64,000 nucleotides of DNA from Neospora caninum Liverpool (Eukaryota > Apicomplexa > Conoidasida > Eucoccidiorida > Sarcocystidae), in assembly GCF_000208865.1 (NCBI RefSeq), contig NC_018393.1, positions 496,001 to 560,000 on the forward strand, read 5' to 3'. The position numbers and the translations under genes are program-made. Positions 1 through 12,400 of the stretch are shown here, in pieces. How positions within the stretch are numbered: the stretch's first letter is position 1; each line of letters opens with the position of its first letter. The notes beneath the pieces are model-generated. The model was not told the DNA's origin. It did no database searches and saw only the letters and a program-made list of their open reading frames with translations.

Positions 1-507
1 CGCTCCGGTTGCGTTAGGCACAGCGCAATTTTAGGCCTGCATGCATCTAGATCCCCTGCGCCGCCGACAGACACGCGACAACACATGCATGGATATCCAC
101 AGAGTGATCACACCTGTGCGGGTCCATGTACACACTCGTGCGACATATACACATATATATATATATATATATACGTACATGTGTACGTATAAATACATGT
201 ATGTATGTACTTGTATATACATGTATATGTGTACTTGAATATATGTGCATGTGTGTAGGATGTGTGTGTGTATCATGTATGTATCCGCCATTGCTTTGTT
301 GAATCCAGACTGGGCGAGCTGCATTTTCACACTCCGTAGCTCTGGGGGCAGATGAACCAGCGGTGGGGCGGCAGAAGGGCGTTGTCGCTCAGGGAGTTGA
401 AGCGTCGCCTCGTCGGAGGGTCGTGGGTTGGGAGTAGCGTTTGTACCCGGTCAATTCTGTTTGCCGTGGCGAAGAGGCGCAGAGTCAGATACGTTTTCAC
501 TTCCCAG
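1..507. other. intron or upstream sequence of gene 1, with an AT microsatellite
   Basis: No open frame here looks like protein; the short frames are low-complexity translations of alternating pyrimidine/purine DNA. An (AT)n run lies at about 151-173, followed by purine/pyrimidine-alternating sequence to about 280. A pyrimidine-rich acceptor ending in CAG at 505-507 marks the first exon of gene 1 that I can support, so this stretch is most simply the intron before it. Two other possible acceptors (TAG at 435-437, CAG at 480-482) would lengthen that exon slightly. Confidence 0.45.
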
Positions 508-3500
508 GCGCGCGTTTCGACGACCGCCTCGACCGCTTGACCGAAACGCCCGAAGAGGTGAAACTCCACGGGTACTTTCCCTTCCAGAAGGAGAGTGCAA
601 AGAGCAGATACGAACGCCTTATCACGGAGGTGCCTCACGCCCTGGTCGCAGTGGTGAGTCGCGCCTCGCCTGGCCTGTGTCTCGTGGACGGTCCCCTTTC
701 TCGTCGCGCGCGTCTTTCCCCGTTGTCGGCCGAGCCACGGCATTGCGGTTTCCCTCCCTCTGGCAGCCAGCGTCCGCCCCCACCTGATTTTACCTGCGGT
801 CGATGTTGGCTTCGGCCTTCTTGTCCACCTTCCGCCCGTCTTCTCTGATTCTTCGTCGACGATCGCGGGTCACATGGCCGTGAGTGATTTGCCTTTTCGC
901 TGCAAATGCTTCAGAAAGAATACTTCTCCAACGTCGACATGCTCGAAAAGATACACAAGCAGGAGGAGCAGCTCCCCGAGGAATCCAGGGCCGGTTTCCT
1001 CCTCAGACTCAACGGCATGTTGGAAGGTAGAACACCTCTGATTCGGGGGCGGTGGATCGATCTCTATATTCATACATCCATGTGTTCTCTGCTGTAAAGA
1101 TTTATGTTGTGTCACTCCCTGTGTCTGAAAGTCGCGTGGTCTCCACCGTTCTGCTCATCGAGAATGTTTTGGTTTTCATCGATGGTGTATCCAGGTCACT
1201 CTGTGCCTGTACGGACGCTGCCCACGCCTACGGGGGGAATTCTTTCCCCTCCCTGTCCCCCCCTGTTGCCTTTCTCCGTGCACGTCCCAATGCGTTTCTC
1301 TTTCCTGGCATGCGCATGCGCATCTTTTCAAGAAATCGGCGTGCGTCTGCATGCATGCTTCCGCAACGGTGGCAGCTGACACATTCCTGAGAAGGCCGCT
1401 CGGAAACAGCTCTCGTTTCGCCGGGGTCGGGAGGCTCTCTTCGATCTGACCGAGGCTCCGGGTCTTGTGTCTGGAGTGGAATCCCGGAATGCGCATTGGT
1501 TGCCCGCCCTACCGAGGTGTGACCAGATGCATGCGTGGATGCGAACCCCCGAGCTCGTTTCCGCGCTTTTCTCGCATGCGTGTTTCGCAGACCAGGGAGC
1601 GGCGCTCAGCCGCCTGGTGAAGAACTACGTGGCGACGGATGTGCCACTCCAGAACATTTTGTTCGGCCGAACGCATTTCACACCCGAGGGAGAACCTGTT
1701 GACGTCGATTTGTTCGATGCATATTGCCCCGATGATTGCGTCGCCGTCGATGCCGTCGCCTCCAGCGTTCTCAGAGTAGGCAGCTTGCCCAGGGTGCTCG
1801 GTGGTGCCGAGAGTGAGGATGCACTGCGACATCGTAGCTGCTATTTTGCGCAGGCACTGCGAGCAATAACCTGCACAAAGGCGTCTGCCTGCCATCCTCC
1901 TTTCGCTCTATCTACAAAAATTCGCGCATGACTGACCGCCCTTCAACATTTGCCTTCATGCGTCCACGCTTTGCCGCTTCTCAGACTTGCACAAGAAGTA
2001 CCTCTACAGCCGTAGATATAGGCGTGTCTGTTTGTCGGCATGCATGCGGGACCAGCGGCGCGGCTGCCTCGCCGGTGTAGAACTTCAGCCAGATGCGCGT
2101 GAGCGCCCCTGAATCTTCAAAGTTGGCGGATGAATTGCCTTCCCTCTGCATGCGCCGGCGTGGTGCACAGAGGGGCATGCGATTGACTGAGTTCCAGCAG
2201 TGGATGTGGGAGGTGTTTGTCCGCGCGCATGCTCGGTTCGGTGGATGTGTCTCTTGCCTCGCTTTTCCTTCAGATTTTTTCACATCATGCTGCCGGAGCG
2301 CTGGCAAGACCCATTCCACGAATCGGAGAACGTGGATTTCCGGAAGCACCTGTTCAAATCCGCGTACGCCTTCGTAGTTCGTTCCGTCTTTGCCGTCCTG
2401 TGTCGAAATGGTTCTGTCTTGCTACTTCCGATTTCGCCTCCCACTCTTGCCATCTCGTCTGCCGTCTCCGTCTCGCTGTCTCCCTGGCTATTCTATATCT
2501 TCTCTTTCGCTCTGTGTCTCTTCTCTTGCTGTGTTACTCCCGTGTTCTCACTGTCTCCTTTCCCCGCTCTTCCTCTCCGCGTTTCCTTCCTGTCCGATGC
2601 TCGTCAAAAAATATGCATGTGCGGGTGTTGACCAGGGTGGTCTGTAGCGTAGGCGCTTGGAGGGGGAGTTTACTAGTCGATTGGAGGCGTCAAGGCGGGG
2701 GGCGGGTTTGATCTTCGCACATGTGCGCGTGTCGACGGCGCCTTTGGAGATTCGTTTCCACTGCGGAAGCCAAAGGACGGGGACATCCAGAGAGAAACGC
2801 GGAACAAAGACGTGTCCGTCTGCTTCCTGACACTGCTCCTGCCTGTGCGCCGTCTCCCCCGTGTGAACGGTTGCAGGATGCCATGCTGAATGATGAAGTC
2901 GTTGCTGCGAATCTCGAGAGGCGCGTAGCAGCCATCGAGAGTCGTCTGGATGGTAGGAGAGGCACGGAGGCCCGAGCACGCGGCAGTCTCTGCATTCTCG
3001 TGTTCTCGAAATATCTGACAATCTTTATACATCTCTGTACACCCTTAGCTAAACTTATGCCTATATGTTTCTCTCTCATGAACACGCATCCTTATCCGTA
3101 TGACCACGCTTTTCTGCATCTCTGTCTGACTCCCTCCATGCACGCAGACTATATATCGTTTTGCTGTCTTTGACATCTCTGTAGAGGCCGTTGTCTGTGC
3201 TATGAATGGTATTTGCCTATCCAAGGAGACAAATAGCGCTTGCACCTGCGCATTTGTGGAGCCTTGCCGCTGAACCTGTCCTGTTTGGTGAACAGAGGTT
3301 TCGGAGATGATCGATGAAGACAACCTGCTTCCTTGGGAAGACCTCACGGCGGAGGCTCTCCACCGCTTCAAGGCCGATTCGCGGGACTTCGCAAGTGAGT
3401 TCGCGCCCCTGTTTCACCTGTCTCGTGTCGGCATGCCTCATCGGGTAACACATCTGCCTCCCATTGTGTCGCCTGTCTCGTCTCTCCGGCGTGCAGCGCA

Positions 3501-5681
3501 ACTCGCTTCCGTGGACCGTCTCCTTTCGCGAACCCTCTCCGAGGCCGTTTTGAGCCAACTGGAGACGCGGCTCCAACTGGTGAAGAGACAGCTCGACGAG
3601 CAAGAAGAGTTTTTACGGCGGCGACAGCAGCAGCGAGTTCGAGAGAAGCAGCGACAGCTCGACAGCGGAAATGCCCCTGTCGGCTACGACGACATCCTCG
3701 AAGATTGGAAACCGGAGAAACTCCTTGAGAAACTCCACCAATCGCTCAAGGACTTCAAGGACACCGCAGAGTACGCAAACCTAAGACTCTCTCTCTCTCT
3801 TTATATATATATATATATATATATATAGATATGCGTATGCGCAGGTAAAATCCAACGCGTATGTGCGTAGGTGTACACAGTACCACATTCAATATAAGCA
3901 CATTTTTATGCAGGTGTTGTCCTGCTTAGGTACCCAAGCTTCGTGGGGCGTGAATGGCGTTTACCTGGGACACAGATGCTGAGAACCTTCATATTGCGGT
4001 ATATGTAAATGTACGCAAATTTATCCGCATTTATTTCGAAATGTACATATCTAAATGAATGCTGTTCCCTCTGTTCCTCTTTTCAGACGGGTTGACACGA
4101 TTGGAGGCCAACTGGAAGCCGCGTTTGCTGCGCGCGAACCTGTAAGCGTCTTTGTGTCCTGCATGCGGATCATCGATCAAGGGTTTGAAGTTTTTCTTTG
4201 TCCCGGCTTTGTGTGGAGAACAGAGAGAACGGAGAGGAGACACCTCTTTTTAGCGACCGCTGGCTCCGTGACAGGATAGAAAAGGTAGACATGCGAGACG
4301 AAATGCTTTCAGATGCTAGTAAAACGCTCGGTCTTGTTTGTCCGGTGCCCACTCCTTTTCAAGTCTCCGTTCCGAAACGCGACGCGATCTATTCTTTTCC
4401 CCGTTTTCCCCCACCTCTTGTGAATGTATCTCTTCGCGCAGCTCGTGGGCTTCCTCCAGCAGATGCGCAAGCAGGAAAAGCAAAACGAGGTTTTGAAGGT
4501 GAGGAGCGGAACACTTCCGCAAATTGGGATCCTGGCTGTTCTCGGATGTCCCTTTGCTCTCGTCTCCTTCCCCTTTTGTGCAGGTGCATTCGCCTCTTTC
4601 TCAACCTTTTCCCTCTCTCACATGCCTCCGTTGGTTCTCCACGCGGGAGATGCTACCTCTTGGGCCGCCGTTTTTTGTATGTGAATTGTTGAGCTTTTTA
4701 CAGACGCGTTCTCCTTCTAAGGAAAGGCAGTCATCTGAAGAAACTTTGGTCCTGAGACCGACATGTGTCTAGATACTTATGGCCTCATCGCGCATCGATG
4801 TGGCTACGCTGTGTAGGGTCGGGTACGTGTATACGCCTGGTGCGTGCAGCTGTGGGCGCCAAGGTGTATCTGTGCGTTTCCGCCGCCATTCAATTCTTAG
4901 GTTGACCTTTGTGGCTATTGCCTCTGCCGTCCGTGTGTTGCGGTGCATCGCTAGGCCTCTCTGGGATCGACAGTGGAGATGCTGAAGTCGGTAAGTGGTG
5001 TCGAAGGAACTGATGCTGGAAGAGTGCCCGATATTTTTCAAGTTTCAGGAGCAACGTCCGTGCTACTTCAATCGATAGGCGAAGACAAAACGCCGATGTG
5101 ACTGTCCGAATACCCGCAAAAAGAGACACACATATGCACTTGCAGGCGTAGCCATGTTTCGCCCCCACTGTTTTCTGTTTCATCTTCGTATATATCACCG
5201 TAACGGTGCATCTATACGCAGCTACGCAACACTTACATTCCAAACATCTATCTTCCATCAATATACATATATACATATGTGTATGTATATTTATGTAGAA
5301 ATGAAGACAGAAGTCACTTGCCTGTAGCTGTTGGTGTCTGGAGTTTCGGCTGTGAGTTGGCGTTGTGTGTTTCTGTTTGTGTGTGCGCAGTTGAATGCAA
5401 CTCGGACGATGGCGACGGATTCGTCGGCAGTATCCGCGGTGTTAGGTTTTTCGGGCGTGGAAGTGACGGGCAAGGCGGGAGGAGTGAAGAAGAAGGTATC
5501 AGGTTTGCCTGCCACTTTTGCGCGGGCTCACGAGGCTTCGACGCTGGTGCGGGCTTCCGGCCGCATGTCGAAGGACGGCTCTCGAGAGCGCGAGCAACGG
5601 AGCGGCCTGACGCACAGAGCCTCACGTGACTCCAGCGAGCGGCGGGTGCGGCGAACGACCTCCCTCGATGGAACGCCTTGA
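508..5681 (+). CDS. unrecognised coiled-coil protein, 3' part of a multi-exon gene (5' end off the left edge)
   Basis: I do not recognise the family. Supported exons are 508-653, 915-1027, 1591-1812 (or to 1775), about 2089-2205, 2274-2373, 2877-2952, 3296-3394, 3497-3770, 4087-4141, 4442-4498 and 5391-5681 (stop 5679-5681). From 2274 to the stop every donor/acceptor pair keeps phase, for example GAT G|gtagga joining to cag|AG GTT TCG. The joined protein is charged and largely alpha-helical. It has a heptad-like stretch around 2877-3320 (NLERRVAAIESRL), then a long basic/glutamine-rich coiled coil at 3530-3770 (RLQLVKRQLDEQEEFLRRRQ), and ends in a Ser/Arg-rich tail. No membrane segment or catalytic motif is visible. 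Junctions between 1.8 and 2.3 kb are uncertain, and a further exon near 1986-2010 is possible. A structural or cytoskeletal role would be a guess. Confidence 0.6.
3788..3827. repeat. (TC)n(TA)n compound microsatellite in an intron of gene 1
   Basis: A CT run is followed directly by a TA run, starting 17 bases after the proposed donor at 3771. A reading frame runs through it only by chance, giving a Leu/Ser then Tyr/Ile tail, so the exon should end at the donor before it. Confidence 0.9.
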
Positions 5682-7413
5682 AACGATGGTCTGCATGCAC
5701 TGCTGAGCAAAGCCAGGCCCAGTGTGGAAGTGCACAGACGCTTGACGAGAGACAGGCCACCCTCTCACAGGCGTTGTCTCCACATCGAAGGGACGAACGA
5801 ACGGACTCTCGAGGGGAAACTTCCAGGAGCCGAGTTCGTGCTGCGTCGAGATGAACATCGGGAAACGCGTTGTGGGCGTGTCGACGGTCGCGGTAAAAGC
5901 GAGTCGAGAAACGAGAGCACTGAATCCCACCGCGTCAGAGGCGGAGTGCTTGAGTACGCAGGACACGGCCTCGAAGCGGAACCAGGTCGGGGCGATTCCG
6001 CGGAAGAAGATGGCGACGGGTAAGAAGAGGGCGACGGGGAAGAGCCAGGAGGGAGAGAAGCGAAGTACAAGCAATGCGGCGTGCGAAAGGGACGGAAGCA
6101 GGAAAACCCCCCGAACGAAGAAGCGGAGACGAAATGGCCAGACGAGGAAGGCAAAGGGAAGACAAAAGGAGTGTCAAAGGGAGAGGAAGGCAAAACAGAG
6201 GACAGAGGGAAAGCTGCAGACCCAAGATCTGAATCGGAACGTCAAATCCGAGAGGCACGTGTCACCAGAATCACGACACGATTGAAACCTGAATGTTGCA
6301 ACACGAGCGGCGGGGCCTTCGCGCCTCGGCCAGCAAAACACAGCCGCGAGAGTCCTGACAGGGGAAGCTGGCCACCTGATGAACTGGCGTCTCACGAAAC
6401 CGAAACACTTTGCTGGAAGGCGTGCCTTGTCGGTTCTCAAAATTATGAAAGGACCTTCCGTTTTCTTAAATCCACACTTGAAACAGGAAAGTTTCTCGTT
6501 TCTCAGCCACTTCCGCATGCGTATGTCTGCATATGCAGATAGATGCATGCCCATACATGTGCGTCTGAACAGGCATATACGTTCGCATGTGAAGATCCCT
6601 GGCCTTCGCGTACATTTGTATGTTGTCTGTGGCTTTCCACACTATCCGCGGAGTCGCAGGAGGGAGCGCATCTCCATGTTTGTGGGCAAAATGTGCGTTA
6701 CTGCGAGACGCGGTTCCTCTTCCTCGAAGACCATTTTGGTCTGGTGCACTGCGTGATGTGCGCATTTTAAATGGATTTTTCAGAAGCCAGAGACAATATC
6801 CGGGCTAGGCTAACAGGGATAGGCGCCGTTGCGAAGCTCACCTTCGGGACTGTGCCCTTCTGCAGTAAATCTCCAAATCGTGTTTCTTTTTTTCTTGTTT
6901 CTTTTCAAGAATAGACATACACAGGAAGGAACGATGTAGGCTCATCTGGGCGTTACGCAGGACTCACCAAAGCAAAAAGAAGCCATCGGGAGGTGGTGAT
7001 TCTCTTGACTTCTTGTCAGTTGGCCCGTCTGTGGATGCCAGTGGAACATCGGGGTTAAGTCCCACGTTGGTATGAAGGCGCCTGAATCCTCATCGAGTGA
7101 GATCAGATAAAAGAAGTGGAGAAGAGTTTCTTGTGACTACCTAGAAAGAGTGAAACTATACCGGTATGCGGAGGAGTCTCGCTTACGAATGATCACCATA
7201 TATGAAGCCGTCACTTAGTGCTTGAGGACCTTCTGTGGACCGTGTGGTTGTGAAGCTAGCCATGGGGCCAAGCGAAATGACACTGGTGTTCTTGCCAGCT
7301 TGTACAAAAAACTACCCACCTGCTGAATTTTTTATAACAGCGCGTTTCTGGAGAATCGAAATAGGTCCGATCGACAAATGTCGCACACGTACATGTGCAC
7401 AACTCTACAATGG

Positions 7414-7460
<47 letters not shown>

Positions 7461-9400
7461 GCGTGTACGACATCGATTTCTGGTTCATAGTGTCTCCACC
7501 GGTTGCGTTGGAGCCGCCGAAATGGCAATTTTTCTAAGCTGTCTGGCGTGACGTGCCTATAGAGTGGCTCTGTCACATTTCCGAGAGATTGGGGATTCCC
7601 GGCTTTCGTTTCATTCACTCGCTTCTCACTGCAATAGAGGCGCCCTTCCACATCCGCCGCAGGCGTTTACTAACGTTGGGGGAGTTTGCTTCGGAGAATC
7701 TGGGAAAAAGAACACGACCTGAAAAAAACGTAGGTTCTGTGCGGTTCATTGAGAGAGAACACCTCTTCCCTCTAGTCGGTCACACACTGTTTAGTGACGA
7801 TGCCATTCTCGCGAGATGCACGGATTAAAGTTCACTGGTAGACTTCTAAACACATCCCAAGACTAATGGATAGAGTCGTGCCTGGTGCCTTGCTGGCGAA
7901 CAGCTGGGAGGGAAATGAAAGTACGGCAAAAGCCGAATCGATTTTCCGAGGACCAGATAAAAAGAGAGCTGCGTACAGCCGGAGTTGTTGTTCTACGTTT
8001 TTTCGTGCGGAGAGGAAGGAAACGAGCCAGAGGAAACCGAGATCCACATACATTTCCAACTGAGGTTCTCAAGAAAAGGGATTACACAAGAGCCTCTCAT
8101 GCGCCGATGAGGGTACATTCGTGCCTAGACGTTTTCGACACTTCATTTCTTTGACACTTTCGAGCAAATTTCCTCCTGCGTCAGCATAATTCTAGAAAAT
8201 AAAGGATTGGTTGCGTGAGCGTCTACTTATAAACCTGGAACTTGGACATGGTGAATGCTTCTACTTAAACTGGCGGGTTGCTTCACAAACTCGTCTACGG
8301 GATTGGCCCCATTAAAGAAGTGTAAAGGAAGTCCAGACAGAAAATCTTCGGCTGATATGCTGGCAGCTGCGTTTTCACTCTGTCAGTCATAGCTTGTGTG
8401 GACGCAGCAGTTCCATACAACAATGCATGACACATTATAGCAGATTGAGCACTATCTCAGAAAACACAGAAAGACCAAGGAACGATCTCTCTGACCCGTA
8501 CCGGTAGCTGCCAGGCTGAGCCACGTCTGTACGCGAAACCGTGTGCGATTTGTTGAGGTCATCCAACCCGCCAAGAATTTTCTCGCTATGTGGAAGGCAG
8601 GGCCCCCTCCAACGAGCAATGCTGATTTCTGGCGTCTCTAAGTCTGCTGTTGTTCGATTTGCTTTTCGTTCCGATGACGAAGTTACCTATTTTCTGGACT
8701 AGTATAGCCTCGTATTTTCCCGTAAAGGTCCCTGTCCTTTCCCGATGTATGCCTTGAGTCGGTGCCGGGGAGATTTTCCCTTCTCTACTTGAGCGTGCGC
8801 GCTCAACTCGTAACAAGCTATTTCCGGTTCGTTATTAAATCTCCCGCCAGCCAAACTCGAAAAACCCAAAAACAACGCTGGCTAAGCGGCAGCCTAGCGC
8901 GCTCATTGCGATTGCCTTCCAGTAAAAACGCAAAAACGGTGCTTTGTCGTCCGGCACGACATCACAGAGAAGCTGACTGTATGCATAGCTGACAAATGTT
9001 TTATGGACGGGCTGTCTATTCCGCACTCCAATAGTCATGTTCGTCCTCTTTGGAAACTTCTTCTCTCTGATATTGATTCCGTTTCAATGACTACAACGCC
9101 CCCCGTCCCATCTCCCCAGTGGATGTCTGCCGGCACACGTTCTCATTCATCTCGGGTGAGCCATGCGTTTACGGTGAGTCGCGTGACCTTGCCGGGGAAA
9201 GTGTGTTTTGTCGGGGATGAAATTTTCTCCCGACAAGGTCAGTGCCGCGCAACAGACTGGCTGCTAAGTTTTTCCTTGACTTTCTTGTTGTTCTCGCGCG
9301 TTGTTGAATATACGTTTTGACTGTCTCCTGACGGATTGGCGAACACTTGTCACTTCATGTGGAACGTGGTCCGTTCGCAGGGATGTGACCGAGAGCAATA
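5682..9400. other. spacer between gene 1 and ATG2 (3' UTR, then promoter and 5' leader)
   Basis: No gene is supported in these 3.7 kb. About 5.85-6.25 kb is a strongly purine-rich tract (GA-rich on the plus strand) that leaves several frames open, with Lys/Arg/Glu-rich translations on plus and Ser/Leu/Phe-rich ones on minus. That is the signature of base composition, not coding. A long (AT)n run lies at about 7418-7459. From 6.8 to 9.4 kb the sequence has balanced composition and many stops. The ATG2 start at 9401 is preceded by an in-frame TGA fifteen bases upstream; an AG at 9379-9380 could be a 5' UTR splice acceptor. Confidence 0.6.
7418..7459. repeat. (AT)n microsatellite, about 42 bp
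   Basis: Uninterrupted AT dinucleotide run in the spacer upstream of ATG2, the longest perfect AT tract in the window. Confidence 0.95.
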
Positions 9401-12400
9401 ATGGCTTTCTCGGGCTACTCCGCTAGCCATCCCCTTTTCGAACGCGAGGTTATCGAGTCGAGAAGAGCAAACGACTTGTCTTCTGGCTTTCCACGTGATT
9501 CTCATGCCTTGTCACTCGATTCGGCAGAGGGAGGGGAAGAGGAGGCGCGGCTGCGTTTCTCAGAGGAATCTCGAGCCGCGAACACTGAGTGTCGGGTGTC
9601 TATCCCGAGAGATCCGGCCAATCTATTCAACTCGGCGTCTTTCGCCTCTTCCGACTCTCCATCCCCTTCGGCTTCAGCCTGTTCCCCAAATGGTGGGTCT
9701 TCCTGCCAAGCCGTTCCGCCGCCCGGAGGTTCACGGTCGGACCGGGGAGGTAACTCGCGTCCGCAGCTTCGGAGGATTACCGAAAATGACGTGTCATTCA
9801 CGCCCCCGTCTTGCCATCGTGTGCAATTTCTCAGTGAGCCGAAGGTAGAGCAGGACACAGCAACCCCAGAGGCACCTCCAGCGTCGCTCCCAACTCCGAC
9901 GTCTTCGCGCCCGCCGTTATCCCTACCGTCTCGCATTCTCGTGTTTTTCTCGTCTTTTATCAAGGAAGCACTGGTGTCTTCTCTGCGACGAATTGTTGTC
10001 GGTCCTTTTTTGAAAGACCTTGACGAACACCAACTCCACGTGGCCCTCGGAAAACGAGAGGTCAGCGTTTCCCATGTTCAAGTCCAAACAGCGGCAGCGA
10101 ACCAGTTGCTTCTGCAAACAGGCATTCCCGTCCAACTCCGGGAGGTCTACATAGAACAGATTCAGTGGCTAGTTCCTTGGCGCCTGCGTCTGAAGGGTGT
10201 GCATGTCGCCATCGAGGTGCTCTCTCCCAACGATCAGAGGAACTTGCTAGACAAACGCTCTGACTCGGATGACGAATGTTTGTGTCCCGACTGTGGAGGC
10301 GCCAGAAATGACCCATTTCTACCACCTCGATACGCGCATCAGGAGCCGGCGTCGGGGAGGCGGGGTCCAGCGGAAGAGGAGCTCAGGAAAGGAGCTTCGA
10401 CGCGTACAGCCGACAAGACAGGAGAGACCCACGTTGATTATGAAACTGGGGGGGCCTCCGCTGTTGCGAGCGCCATTCATGAGACAAAGGGGGACCCTTC
10501 TTCGGAAAAAACGCAGCGGACTTGGTCGTCCACGAGTTCACGAGGATATCCGGGTGCTCCGGTCCAGAACGGTGGTGGACCCTCTGTGCGCCGCCGTTCG
10601 CCCTCTCGTGACAAGCACCAGCCGGGCCATGCGCATATGCGACACCGGAGCGAAGCGTGCGACCCTCACCAGAACACCACTCGGCGCCGCGTGTTTTCCT
10701 CTTCAGCAGCAAGACAACCTGCGGAAGTCGCCAACAGCGGGGGACAGAATGAAGGAGCTCAAGCTAGTTCGTTTGGCCTCGGAGGGGGTACAGGACTGGG
10801 AGAAGGAGGTTGTACGATGGATGATATCCTTAGAATGCTCCGCAGAGCCATGCACAGCGCAGTCGGGGCACTTGATGTATCCGTGGAAGATATAACTGTC
10901 TCGTTTTTCGTCCCGTTGCCCACACTTACCGCCAGATCCGAAACTGGGAGTGCATCTGCTTTTCCCTGTTCAACGCCCGTGCTCTCTACCCCATCGCTTC
11001 CCTGCCGAGCCAACGCGCTCGACGGTGAGAGACCATCGGGGCACCCCCTGTCAGGGGATCGAGTCTTGCTTCGTCCCTGTGCAGCTGGCAAGACGGAACA
11101 CACAATACATGTGCGTAATCGAAGAAGCTGTGAAGAAGGATCTCGAAATGCCGCGGAATTGACCTCCGCCGAGAGAGAGGCGAGAAGAGCTTGTGGAAAC
11201 CACCAGTGTGTGCGGAATTATCAGAGGAAGGGCCGGAAGCGAGAGAGAGACTGTGAGGAGAACGACGTCGTTCGAGGTTGGGTGCTCCGGTTCCATGTAG
11301 AGCTGATACGCGTCTGCGAAGTGGACCAAGAAGGGAGCACTGTGAGTGTTCAGATTGACGGCCTGAGCGCGTCGCTGCTCTCTGACGCTGCCTCTCTGTT
11401 CTCCCGCCGCTCGCGTGCCGATGATCGTCAGGTGTCTCACCGTCGGGCGGGCAGTGCACCCCATCGTAAGGACACGACAGAGAGAAGCTGGAGAAGATAT
11501 TTTAGAGGGCACAGCTCACATCCAAAAGAAAAGAGAGAAGCCGCTGAACACGACGAAGAAAGGCAACGCTGCAATGGGGCGGCACTCGGCGACAAGAAGG
11601 TGACAGGAGCCTCCCCGAAACAGGGCGTATCGTCTCTGTTGGAGTCGCGATCCTGGGACCTTTCAAACGAGAAACCTCTTGATGAAAATCGTTCCTCGTT
11701 CTACCTCGTACACCGCAAGTGGCTGGACGCGCCGGGAGACCTCCTCTTTGTCACGAAACCACCAATTCCGGGCAGGACACCAACCCGTTCTGCTTCCTCT
11801 TCGCAAGACGTCAAAGGCTCGCCAACGTCTCTCGTCTCTAACTATTCGCTGGCTTCGGAGAAGGCAGCCACCCACGTCTGTGCTTCCGACTTGCACGCAT
11901 CGCCTCCGCCAGGTGCGTCTCGTCAGAAGACCGGTTCAGATTTTCCCCGCCAGGCGAATCCTCTCCTGGAGCATTTTTGTCCTAAACCCTGCGCTCCCAT
12001 CGGAGGGACAGCACCCCGGTCGGCGTCCATCGGGGCGACGTTCAGTGACGACCCAGAACTCTCCCGGAGCCGCTGGAATCGAGCCTCAGGTCTTGTGGGG
12101 GCCTCCCCTGAGGCCTCAGATCGCCTAGGGGCGGTTTGCGGCGTGAACGTCCTCACGGGGACAGAGACACGTGCCCGTGGTAGGCCACGAGTGGCAGTGG
12201 CTGGGGGGTTCACGGAGCCTTGTGTTCGCGGGGCGGGACTGCACAGAGCTGGCACAGATATCGATTTTGCCTTCCGTGGGCACGAAGTCCTGAGGCCTCG
12301 AGAGATCTCGCTGGAAGCCGTTTGCGCGGAGAGAGAAGATAGAGGGAGAATAGCGGGAGAAGCGGACTCGAAAGGAGTCGCTAGGTTCGATGCCTCTGGC

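Noticed and set aside
5851..6285. Plus-strand ORF of 144 codons rich in Lys/Arg
   Set aside because: Purine-rich tract with several frames open on both strands; no splice context or family match. More likely 3' UTR of gene 1.
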